Part shown: piece by piece, positions 26,601 to 38,600 of the stretch
Numbering within the stretch: the first letter of the stretch is position 1
Layout of the letters: each line of letters opens with the position of its first letter
Origin: Thalassia testudinum
Taxonomy: Eukaryota > Streptophyta > Magnoliopsida > Alismatales > Hydrocharitaceae
Length of the DNA: 64,000 bases
Assembly: GCA_037157565.1 (NCBI GenBank)
Contig: JAZHRO010000013.1
Coordinates: forward strand, 73,835,501-73,899,500
Direction: 5' to 3'
Made by a program: the position numbers and the translations under genes
Notes under the pieces: generated by a model
Told to the model about the DNA's origin: nothing
The model's input: only the letters and a program-made list of their open reading frames with translations
Database searches by the model: none

Positions 26601-29600
26601 ATGTATGGCTTGAAGCAGAGTCCATGAGCCTAGTTTGAGAGGCTTAATCTAGAGATCAAGAAGGTGGGGTTTCAGAGGTCTACCACTGACCATTGCATAT
26701 TCATTAGATGAACTGAGCATGGTGGGATATGGAGAGTGGTAATTTTGGCAGTCTATGTTGCTGATATGATCCTAATAGGTGATGATACTGATGGCATAGC
26801 AGAGATGAAACTTTTCTCCAATCTACTTTTATTATCAAAGATTTAGGTGATCTTCGCTACTTTCCAGGGATAGAGGCTATTCGTCAAGAGAGAGGTTTGT
26901 CCTTATCTCAGAGGCAGTATACTTTGCAGATCTTAGAGGCAGCTGGACTTCTCGGGTCCAAAAACTCAGGGATACCAGTTAAGACATCTACTACTCACCA
27001 CTCAGATGAGATAGATCCCCTATTTGAGGATGTTACCAGGTACCGCAGTACTGTTGGTTGTCTGTTATATTTGACTATTACACATCTAGACATTAGCTTT
27101 GCAATCAGTCGTGCCAGTTAGTTTATGCAGAATCCCAGGTATAGTTATTGGCATAATGTGTCTCATTTTGAGATACCTGAAGGGCACCCTAGGACGAGGT
27201 CTGTACTACTATATGAGTGGTACTCTGGATCTTATGGCCTATTCTGATACAGACTATGCTGGATCAATATAGGACAGGAGGTCTACATCTAGTTTTGCTA
27301 TCTATTTGGGGGGAAATCTTGTTTCATGGAGGAGTAAGAAATAAAGCGTTGTTGCCCGCTCTAGTGCAGAGGTCGAGTACAGGTCCATGGCACAAGCTGC
27401 AAGTAAGATCATGTAGATGATTGGTTTTTTACAGGATCTAGGAGTGCTAGCTGATATCCCAATGACACTCTACTGTGATAATAAATTTGCTACGTATAAT
27501 GCCTCAAATCATATTTTTCATGAGCGGACAAAGCATATAGAGGTTGATTGTCATTTCATACGGGATGATGTTCTGGAGGGCAAAATAAGTACTGCTTATA
27601 TCTCTTGTAAGCTATAGGCAGCTGACCAAGCCCCTTAAGAAAAGACGGCACGATTTCTTGAGCAACAAGTTGGGACTTATTGACATATACACCCCAACTT
27701 GAGGGAAAGTGCTGAGTTGTAGGGAGGTGTTAGTATTTTTATTTATCTTGAGAGGATACTTATGTAATTAGCCCAATTCTCTTTCTTATAAAAGAGGGCT
27801 AGGGTTTTCATTTGTGGTTAATGCTATTCCTTTGTTCCAACAAGGTATATATATATAGGTATAAATGCATAGGTTAGAAGTGGCTTCATTTTAGTGGCTT
27901 AGAAAGAACTAGCCATGGCATTATGCATCAATCCAAAATCCCCTTGGCAGATACTCTAACCGAGAAATTGTAGAAAAAATATTGGTGTTGTAGCATTATT
28001 CTAAGCATGCATCCTCCTATGGAATAAAGTCTAAAATTGTAATCAAATGACTCTAATTTAGACAATTGCTAAAATATTCTAATTAGTCAACACGAAAATT
28101 CTGAATTCTACGCAAAATCCTGAAAGAATAGGTAACCCAGAATTAATGGTTTTGTGAGATAATCCAAACATAAATATTGGAAACACTACCATGTGTCGGA
28201 CTGGTAAACCATTATGAATCAAACAATCCAAATATCATGCATTGGAACTCTTGACCACGGAAAAGCCCTAAATTTAAGGGAACTTAGGACTCCTGATTGA
28301 TGTCTACTACCATGGGAAGAGTTATAGACTCTCCCTGCCTTGTACCATGGGGAAATTTCCAATAGAGGAGGGTTGCTCCCTTGACCTCATTGCATACACT
28401 CACATTCAAAGAATCCAACTAGACAGTAACAACAGTTGAACCATACACACAAAGGCTGGCCCAGGAACTTTACTCAAATTTAAGCAACATTGAAATACCT
28501 TCCGCAGCGGAAAGAGATATTGCAAGTTCTTGAGGCACACCTGACACTGGACACTGTTGTTATCTATCTTGGAATGATGACATGGGGGAATGACGACCTA
28601 GGGTATAGTTCATGGAGAATGAGATTTTCATGGCTCTGTATAGGCTTGCTCACAAGGACCATCACCTCAGAGACTCATAAGAGATCCACCTCATTTCTGC
28701 AAGGGCATCATTGAGAATATCATAACCTCAACAACTTGAGAAAGAGAGTCAATATGATTGGCTAGAATTTAGGATAGTAACGTGGCTATTGTAATTCAAA
28801 CTACCTCAAACTAGAGATACTAATAAAAAAGAATAATTTTTAAGTTTGACATCTTCAATTCCGTTTCTCCGTTTAGATCTTAGACTTCAACTAGGTCACA
28901 TGGCTCATAAAATCTTCTATAATCAAATTTAGGCCAAGATGCCACCTTGAAAAGCACTTATGTGTGCATGACCCTCAATAAACCAAATTTTGGCATTCTG
29001 CATGCCAACCCCAAGGATTTGTGAGGGGCCCGAGCTACCGTGTAAACTGAAAGAGATTGACTTTTGCCGGTTGCCATGAAATCGATCCTGACTATATTGT
29101 AGGGCAACTTAGAGGCAGAGGATTAAGGAGAATGCAGTTCTCGTTTATAAATTTCTTTTTTACTCAGGCAATACTACACTTGGTTGTATGTGATTCCCCT
29201 AATTAACCATGCAAATTAGTTTTTTCAGCCTGTTATAAGGTCTTTTCTTGTAAATTTCTGTAAAAATGGAACAATACTCTTTCAAAAGTGTTGGAAATAA
29301 GAGAGGCCACGTGGCAACAGCAGGAGGGCCGATGGTTAGGAAGGTCCAAGGGACCAAGTTTTGTTTACTTGAGTCCCAAGTTTCCTATTTTGTTAAGTTG
29401 GTTTTAGGAAAAGTTGTTTTAGGAATTAGTTTTAGTTATTTGTTCTTCCTTATTTAGAGATATAATTTGTTTCTTGTTTTGTGGGATATATTCTCTCTAT
29501 AGAAAGTCTCCCCATTGTAATCTCATTGATTTAGCAATAATATTTCCCATTATCTCCAAAACTCCTCTCCTCTCTCTCTCTTCTCTAAATAGCAGCCAGC

Positions 29601-32600
29601 CACCCTTAGTAACCGGCCACCATAGTAGCCAGTCAACCTCAGGCAACTGGCCTCCCTCAAGCAGTCACCGGTTACTACTCTCTCTCTCTCCCTAATCTCA
29701 CGTGGACAGCCCCTGTTGGGTTTTCCCACTCTCCAAGGGAGCCTCCACACTCCACATGCGCCAATCTTGACAATCAAAGCTTTTAGTTTAGGCTCTCTTG
29801 GCGCATGTAGGTATTTGACCACTCATGTTTGGTTTCCATCTATGACAAAAATCTTCCTCAACAAAATCCGGTGGCTTATGCGGAGAAAGAAGATATAGAA
29901 GATGATGGATGCCACTACTACGATCACCAAAGCCACGTTGTCAACGAAGATGATGGAGTTCAAAGCCCAGAAAAGAGAAAAGGAGATCTATCTAGTTACA
30001 TGGTTTATGATCTTCATATGGACGCTTTATATCCAATTTTTTACTCTCCATTAAAAGATGAGATTTTCATAGAGAAAAGATGTTCCTGAAGATCCAGGAT
30101 GTAGAGGTCTCACAGTGGGGCTACTAGTACCTTACATGCAAACTCTCACACCTACCGACCTTGAGAAGACACAGAAGAAGAGAAGAAGACCATGGCGGCC
30201 ATCGCCACAAGTATCGAGGTTGCCACAGAAGCAATAAGTCAAGAGGTGGCAAGAGGTTATATCGTGGCTCCTTCGGAAGAAGGAAAAAGAGAAGACAACG
30301 ACGGTCGTCGCAACAACTATTGAAGTTCCCACAGACGCAATGACTTCGAAGGTCACAAGAGGCTACACCGTTGCTTCTTCCAAAGACAGATCGAGAGTAC
30401 GACTCTCGAAGAAGAAGAGTGGTGGGGTGTCTAGCCTCACAAGTTTGAATACCAAGACATCATCCTCCCAGCATCGACTTGAGGGGGAATGTTGGGAATA
30501 AGAGAGGCCACATGACACTACCACGTGGTAGTAGCAGAAGGACCCATAGAGCCGACGGTTAGGAAGGTCCACTAAGTTTTGTTTACTTGAGCTCCTAGTT
30601 TCCTATTTTGTTAAATTGATTTTAGGAAAAGTTTTACAAATTAGTTTTAGTGATTTGTTCTTCCTTATTTAGAGATATGATTTGTTTCTTGTTTTGTGAG
30701 ATATTCTCTCTATAAAAAGAGAGTCTTCCCATTGTAATCTCCTTAAGTTAGCAATAATATTTCCCATTATGGACATAATCGAATAAATATGGAATTTTTA
30801 ATCCATGTTTACTTTAAATTTTTCCATGGTCCATCACAACACTGACAACACAAATAATTTATGCACCTTCAACCTCTTTTGCTCAATGTTATTAAAAAAA
30901 GAAAAGAGTCCATTCCTCCATATCTCATATGGGTTTTATGATTATAGAAATTAGGAATTCATTCCATAACTAATGCAAGACTAAATGGATTCATTTATAA
31001 CAAATATCTCATGGATTTATTTTAGGGTTGCTGAGATACTCTCTACATAAGTTGGCGATGCTCAGAAAACCTCATTCCTCATCAGTGCTATACATTTGTA
31101 GCAAAGAAAAAGACCCCCTTAATTAAATATTTGAGGAGCTAAACTAGGTCAGTTGATCTACTGTTAGTTCAAATACAAGTATGGGCCAACCAAGATATCC
31201 AACCCAAGTACGGCATAAGGTTTGAAGGTTCAATCTGAATCATCCAACTCGCACAGGTGGAAATTTGTTGGAACAACCACATATAATGACCAAGACACAA
31301 GGTGGTTGATTCTCCTCTTGGGTTGGATCAGGGGCCTAAGAGCTAATCCTGGTGAACTGACCCAGATCAAACAAACCAAGTTTTTAGATCCTGCATAAAA
31401 GCTTTTTAAAAAAGGGACAATCCTGCATAGAAGTAAAAACGACAATCAACCGAGACACGGGAATTTTTCTGAAAGGAAACCAACACACAAGCATTATTAT
31501 CCAAGAGCAAGTACCATGATGCATCGTCACTACATACTAGCAAATAAATACAAGGTTCTCATGACTCAAGCAATTATTTTCAGCAGTCATTTCGTGCAGC
31601 ATTAATTGCTGCAGTTTCCCACCAAAAATATGTCACAACTGAATGCATACAAACACCTAAACCCTAAATCCTAAGCACAACTCTATAATTGTGGGGCTAA
31701 GCTGTGCATGGACATATTCAGGTTCAAGCACCCATACAACCAAAATGAAAGCTAAAATTATGTGCATTAAGTTTCCTAACGTTACTACGTGCAGAAAATC
31801 AAATTCCATAAATAAAGCTTACAATATGGATAAGTTACTTACCCGAAATGTACATCATTGAACTCAATCTGTCCACCGCTTAAGTTCAAAGGTTTAGCCA
31901 TCTCATCATCTCTAATTTTAGGTTTTTCCTGCAAAATAACATTGTAACAAGCGAAACTGCCTGAAATACAGAAGCTTCGCTTTAAATAGACGGAAAGATA
32001 CTAAGGCCTAGCTATTTATGTTATCCATCTATCTCAACACCATGAAATAATGAGGATGCCAAGATCAAGAATACTGTAGTAAATAGGCTGTGAGTTATTA
32101 CAAATAGTCAGCCCTGTCCTCCTGTTTCTCAGAAAGACTGATAGCCATTAATTTGTCACAGCCAGGACTAAAAGAGATTTTGACAAGCCCAGGCACTTCC
32201 AAGACAATCGGACATGAAGTTTTGCAAAAAAGAATCAATTGAATATTATCAAATAAATTCATTTTAAAAAAATGTCTGGAATGTTAAAATTAAGGCTTTT
32301 TCCAATGTATTTTAGCAGTATCAGATGTCCAATATTTTCTTATCAAACAACACACCAGAAGGTGCTTCTGCTTAAACCATAGCCAGTCATGTCAAGCCAG
32401 AATCTCTAATAGACTTGTGGTTTCATGCATTTTTTTTATAGAAAAGGTGGTTTCAAGCAATGTTCCCTCATCCCTATTCAACAGAGACTGAGGTCGGTAA
32501 CAGGTAAGCCATTAACATATGCCAAAGGGCTGTAAAAAGCTGACAGTGCACCACTCTATCTCTTCTAGGCCCACCCATTAAATAAAAGGCTTCAACAACC

Positions 32601-35600
32601 TTCTCAGGTTCACTGTTTCAGGAAGCAACCTACAGGATCACTTTTTACAGCATCTCAAACACCATCCAGCATTTGAACAAACTGTTTTCAAAAGACTCCT
32701 CAAAGCACATTTTTGTAGCAGCAGCATCGACAGGGGTTTGTTCTCTTGATGGACGGTAAAAATGTATCAGGAACATTTAGAAAAATAATTAATTTAATAA
32801 GATATCAGGCTTTTTTTGGAAATGGAATGTTGCAGTTTTGATGTCATGTGTCGTTACACCATTTCTATCAACATAACTTTCCATTAATTTTTGGTCATTA
32901 TGTTCCCTTCCGCTTGTATAAAGGAAAGATGACACACATGCAAAACAGTTGCAAAATTGCTTTCCAAAAGTTTAGAACTTCAGATGTAAATTATTGTTGC
33001 CAAGAGTAGGAATCATAGGGACAATTAGCATGGACATCTTGCGACTACTCAAAAGTCTATTTCAAAAACCATTAAACGAGTTTTTATGCCTTCTGAAACA
33101 AACATATATAGTTTATATTAGATAATAGAAGATTATATAGTGATAAGACAACAAAGAGAACTGAAATTGAAAAGAATATGATACCTCCAGAAGTTGAAAC
33201 ATAGATTTTAAGTCTATAAGGCTCTGTCGAGTTTCACGATATACACTTCCAAGAAAGTTGAGAGGTATAGACAATTGAAAGAGAAGCCCGTTGATCATAA
33301 CCTGTACCATGACGACTTACAAATTTGAATCTAAGAGATGCATGCACATCAGAAAGTAAAATTCACTCTAGAAGAATGCAACCAGTGAAAAACATATCAT
33401 GCTCAATGAAAATATGCTTGGGATGATTAAGTAACAAGGATTTCTTCTTTTGGCACATTTCACCTTTTGAAGCAAAACCATTTCACTTGATATTCTATGA
33501 AGAAACGTGGCTTTCACCACCATTTGAAAAAGTCCATCCATCCCTAATAAGAAGCTATCTGATGTGAACTTCATGGGCAATAAATGTCAAATGTTGTATC
33601 TTTCCTCGAATCCATATTGAAGAACAAGAAATTGCCAGCACCCCAGGCCACTAAGTTTCTGCTTGGGTTGATAGAGTTGATTTAGAAATTAGAACACATA
33701 GGGCACCCCATTTTGATTGGAAAAACGTGGAATAATTTTTTTTTCCTTCGAAAAGACAAACATAGCAAGCCAACCTAATCCAACAAGTTCAGTGAAAGAA
33801 TCAATATCTCCATCTAGTTCAGATAGTAATCATGTAAAAATATGCTACACGAGCTAATGTCAATTGTGCGATGGATGAACCTCACTAACTAATACCATGA
33901 AGACAAGCTGAAAAGAGATGGAAATCCTGGCCATGACAAGGTATGGCATTAAGGGAGTGAATCAAGAGGACACCTATTCACATAAGAAGAATGTGAGTTG
34001 GATAATTCAGATCTATCACGAGTACCCATCTACGACAAGAGCACAACTCTCTCTACTAATACAGTTGAAGAAAACAAACTTTCTTAAGTTGCTAAGAAGT
34101 CTCTACACCTTTATATTAGTGTAGAAAAAGTATATCATAGATCCACTAAACAAAATAAAATAACACGGCATCCCTTACAAACATAAATATAACTCAACAC
34201 TCCCCCTCAAGTTAAAGCATGGATATCCATCATGCTCAACCTGTTTCTACACTTCTCAAACTGGGGACGTGGCAACCGCTTAGTAAACATGTCAGCAGTC
34301 TGGCATGAGGAGGCAAGACAAGTAGTACGACGTAGACCCTGTTGAATCACCTGGTGTAATGACAATCCACTTCCACATGTTTTGTTCTCTCATGGAACAT
34401 AGGATTGTTTGCAATGTAGATAGCAGCCCGATTGTCACAATGCATCTCCATAGGTTCCTGAACATCAACATGAAGATCTCGTAATAGAGATCTGATCCAT
34501 ATCATCTCAGCAACAGTATGTGCCATCGCCCTGTACTCAGACTCAGTACTAGAGCGTGAAACAATACTTTGTTTCTTGCTCCTCCAGGTTACCAAGTTCC
34601 CAGCAACAAAGGTACAGAAACCAGTAGTAGACCGCCTATCCCTGACATCACCTGCATAATCTGCATCTGAGTATGCAACAACGGCCATAAGTGCCTTTCT
34701 CTGAAAAAGAATGCCTCTACCTGGACATCCCTTGATGTACCTCAACACCTGCATTACAACCTGCCAATGAACCTCAGTGGGCTTATCTACGAACTGACTT
34801 AGCTTCCCCACTGCAAGACTAATATCTGGCCTAGTGATAGTCAGATATAACAGCTTTCCCACCAGTTGTCGATAGGCCTTCTTGTCTTTTAGCTTTACAT
34901 TATCCTCAAACAAATGAATTTTAGGATCCATAGGAATATTTGCATCTTTGGATCCTAGCATGCATGCCTCCTGAAGAATATCAAAGGGCATATTTCCTCT
35001 GCGACATAATTGTTCCTTGTAGCAAACTCAATGCCTAAAAAATATCTCAGCTTCCCAAGATCTTTCATGACAAACTGGTATGCCAAGTATTTCTACATCT
35101 GAGATACACCCTTTGCATCATCACCTGTAAGAATAAGATCATCCACATACATAAGTAAAGCCATTGTACCCCTACTGGTCTTCCTCACAAATAGTGAATG
35201 ATCCGATGAAGATCTCTGCATCTCAATAACAGACAATGCCTCAGACAGGTACTAGAACCAGGCTCGGGGGCTCTACTTAAGACCATAAATGGCCTTACGA
35301 AGCTTGCATACACACTCCCCTGAATCTCAAAGCCAGGTGGCTGCTGCATATATATCTCTTCCTCCAAGTCTCCGCACAAAAATGCATTTTTAACATCCAC
35401 TGATGTAACTGCCATCCATAATGAGCCGCAACAAATATAAGAATTCGAACAGTAGAGAGTCATGCAACAGGGGAGAACGTGTTCACCCCATATGTCTAGG
35501 TGAATCCTTTAGCCACTAAGCGGGCCTTATACCTTGAAATAGACCCATCCGGGTTGTATTTCAAGGCAAAGATCCATCTGACTCCAACAAGATGCGCGCC

Positions 35601-38600
35601 AGACGGTAAAGGTGACAGCTCCCAAGTACCTCTGGTAGTAAGTGCAGACACATCCTCCTCCATAGCTGCCTTCCAGTATGAATGTAGTAGAGCCTGTTGG
35701 TACGAGGTAGGTAACTCAGCATTAGATACAGCAGCTGTGAATGCATGAAACTCCAAATTTAGAGAATCATTAGTAACACCACTCCCAGCAACACGATACT
35801 GGGCACAAGATCGCGAAACCTTCCTAATAGCAATAGGAATATCTTCATCAGTACTCACAGAATCAGGACCTGGAGAACTATCCTCAAGTGGCAGACTCCC
35901 ACCTGCTACATCTGCTGACACTGTGTCTGAAACAGTCTCCTGAGTAGGAACCACCTCTAGGTTATCAACGCTAACCTGAGGAGTTTGTGGAATAGATGGA
36001 GATGGCTTTGCCCTATACACAGCTGGCAACTGATAGATGTGACCCTTGAAGGTCCTTTCATCCACTAGTGCTAGTCTAAATGTGCTAGTAGGTCACCCAT
36101 CAACCTGAGAAGGGCTACTAGTATCTGTGAATATACACCAATTGGTATAGGAGCAACTGGTACGGGCGCACTCTCCAATACACTCTGCACCTGCCTGGTA
36201 GCAACAGAAAAATAAGGTATTGCTTCATGAAATATGACATCTGCACTGATATAATGCCTATGATGTAGGGGATCAAAATACCAATACCCCTTTTCAGTAC
36301 GAGAATAGCCAACAAGCACACTTAACTGCTCTAGGTACTAATTTATCACGCCCAGGTCCAAGGAGATGTACAAAAGTCATGCACCCAAATGTCTTGGGTG
36401 AAAGATCAAACAACTCATCATTTGGATAAAGCACTTGCCATGGCATCTGCTCGTGAATAACTGAGGAGGGTAATCTATTAATAAGGTAGCAAGCAGTGAA
36501 AATTACATCTCCCCAATAGTTCTGTGGCACACTGTTATGGATAAGAAGAGCCTTGGCCATATCAAGGATATGTCTGTGCTTCCTCTCTGTGACTCCATTT
36601 TGCTGAAAAGTATAACGATATGGGGTCTGATGAATTATACCATGTATGCCATAGAATTCTACCAACCGACGAGTTCAAAACTCCAGTGCATTATCAAATC
36701 TGAGAGTCTTGATGGAAACATCAAACTGATTTTTTATCATCAACACAAACTTCTCAATCAGTGGACTTACTTCAGACTTATTTTTCATGAGAAATAACAT
36801 GGACAATCTGGAAAAATCATCAACCACAATCAAATAGTACAGATGTCCTGCTCTATCAGGAGTCCTACTGGGACCCCAAACATCAAGATGCACTAACTGA
36901 AAACATGAAGTTGAATGTGGTCCTGTAGCAGCTGGAAAGGAAGATCTATGGTGCTTCCTAAGTTGACATGCATCGCAGAAAAGTTGCATAGTTGGGGACA
37001 CGAGGAATAAGCCTGCGTAACTTTTTCAAAGAATGATAGTCCAACCGTCTATGCCACTGTAAAGCACTCCCAGATGTGGTACTAACCCGACATGCAGCAG
37101 CCATAGGACCCTGCTAAAGTCGGTAAACTCCTTCACATCCACTACCAATCACTATTTTAAAAATCGCACCTCGAGGAGAGTGAGGCATACGCCTCAAGGT
37201 GAGGCGGCCTGATTTTGCCTCGAGGCTATAGCCTCAGGTCTATTCTGTGAGGCGTGCGCCTCAACTCTTCGAGGCGTTGTCGAGGCGATGAAGCGCTAAG
37301 GCACTAGCGAGGCACCACCTCAGTTGGAATCTCCAGCGTAGGCTCCAACGCCATCACCAGCAGCAATGTGAGCTCCATCGACAGTGTGAGCTCCAGCGCC
37401 ATCGCCAACAGCAGCACAAGCTCCATCAACAACGTGAGCTCCAGCGCCATCGCCAGCAGCAACGCAAGCTCCAGCACCATCGCCAACAGCAACGCGAGCT
37501 TCATCGACAGTGCGAGCTCCAGCGCAGGCTCTAGCGCGATTGCCAGCAGCAGCACGAGCTCCATGATGGAGCAGTTCGGTCGCCACCAAGCTTCGCCTGA
37601 AACCCTAGGTCGACCTTCGGCGGAGCAGCTCGAGCTTCGGCGAAGTTGATCTTGAGTCTCAGCTTCGAAAGTAGAGTCTTGAGCTCAAGCTTCGGCGAAG
37701 TCTTGAAGCTCGACCAAGCATTATTTATGTACTAAATCTACTGATATATATAATAGTATATATAGAAGTATGTATATAATATATAGTGTTATATATGTAT
37801 CTATATAGAAATATGTATATAATAGATTATGTTATATATAACAATACATACAAAAGTATGTATATAATATATAATGTTATGTGTATGTATACATAGAAGT
37901 ATGTATATAATATATATTATTATATATGTATGTATAATATACATAGAAGTATGTATATGTATGTATATATACTTAACAAGTATATATCATATCAATTTTT
38001 TATGTTTTTTATGTAAATCCTGAGACTTACGCCTCGCCTCGATGAAAGCAAAACGCCTCAGACCGCCTCGCGTTTTTTAAAACCTTGCTACCAATAATCT
38101 TCCATGTCATTCTATCCTGGAAAATACATCCATGCTCATCAAAGATGACCCGACAATTCATCTGCTTAATGATCTCACTGACAGAGAGCAAGTTCATGGA
38201 TAAATCTGGAACAAACTGAACATGATTAAGCTGCATAGAAGGGGTAACATTAATTTCCCCTTGACTACTAATAGGAGCAAGTCGCCCATCAGCCACCTGT
38301 ACGACCCCGAGAGACAGGTTGAATCTGTCCAAAGCACTCCAGATTCCTGAATAAATGATTGGAAGCACTTGAATCAATCGACCACGTCACACCAGTGGTT
38401 TGAGTATCACTCACGGCAATTCCTAGTGCAATCTCTGACTGAGACACTGCCATGTTTACTGAACCACACTGCCTCAAACAAAGCTCGACGTGCCACAAAG
38501 AAGGGTACACACCCTTGAACTTATTCACACTTCAGATATGAAAATTAACAAAAAAATGAGAACTACACACCCCAACAAATATACCAACTGAGGAATACAA

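Larger units (their letters stand above)
22982..27842 (+). mobile_element. Copia-1: complete-length but dead Copia LTR retrotransposon
   Basis: LTRs of 133 bp each at 22982-23114 and 27710-27842, flanked by the perfect 5-bp duplication aggta (22977-22981, 27843-27847). The primer-binding site tggtatcagagc directly follows the 5' LTR. The polypurine tract is aacttgagggaaag. Total length is 4.86 kb including a 1.09 kb hAT-like insertion at 23938-25024. The gag region (23127-23600) is very short, so the element lost most of gag. Confidence 0.93.
37150..38087. mobile_element. hAT-like non-autonomous element 2 with minisatellites, inside Copia-2
   Basis: A perfect 8-bp duplication, ctaccaat, lies at 37142-37149 and 38088-38095. 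The terminal inverted repeats are cactattttaaaaatcgc (left) and caaggttttaaaaaacgc (right, inverted). Just inside the ends are inverted gaggcg/cgcctc-rich stretches. The interior is bipartite: a GC-rich tandem array of ctccagcgccatcgcc-like units (37320-37570) and an AT-rich array of atagaagtatgtatataata-like units (37735-37990). No transposase is present. Confidence 0.88.
34347..38528 (-). pseudogene. Copia-2 pol: protease, integrase, reverse transcriptase, RNase H (frameshifted)
   Basis: On the minus strand, 38528 to about 38100 carries the protease with DSSASNH (Gly of DSGAS changed to Ser) and the NLLSVSEI motif. After the hAT-like insertion come the integrase (37001-36294: [30 protein letters not shown]), the reverse transcriptase (36065-35101: [19 protein letters not shown], and YVDDLIL near 35140) and the RNase H (34991-34347: [37 protein letters not shown]). 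Reverse transcriptase and RNase H catalytic residues are present, so this copy is less decayed than Copia-1. A few frameshifts and stops and a missing gag still make it non-functional. Confidence 0.92.

Noticed and set aside
33737..33758. T-run followed by ccttcgaaaag, resembling a micro-insertion
   Set aside because: No direct repeat on the two sides.
37304..37649. Repetitive open frames on both strands (Leu/Ala/Met or Ser/Asn rich)
   Set aside because: They are translations of the GC-rich minisatellite inside the hAT-like element.
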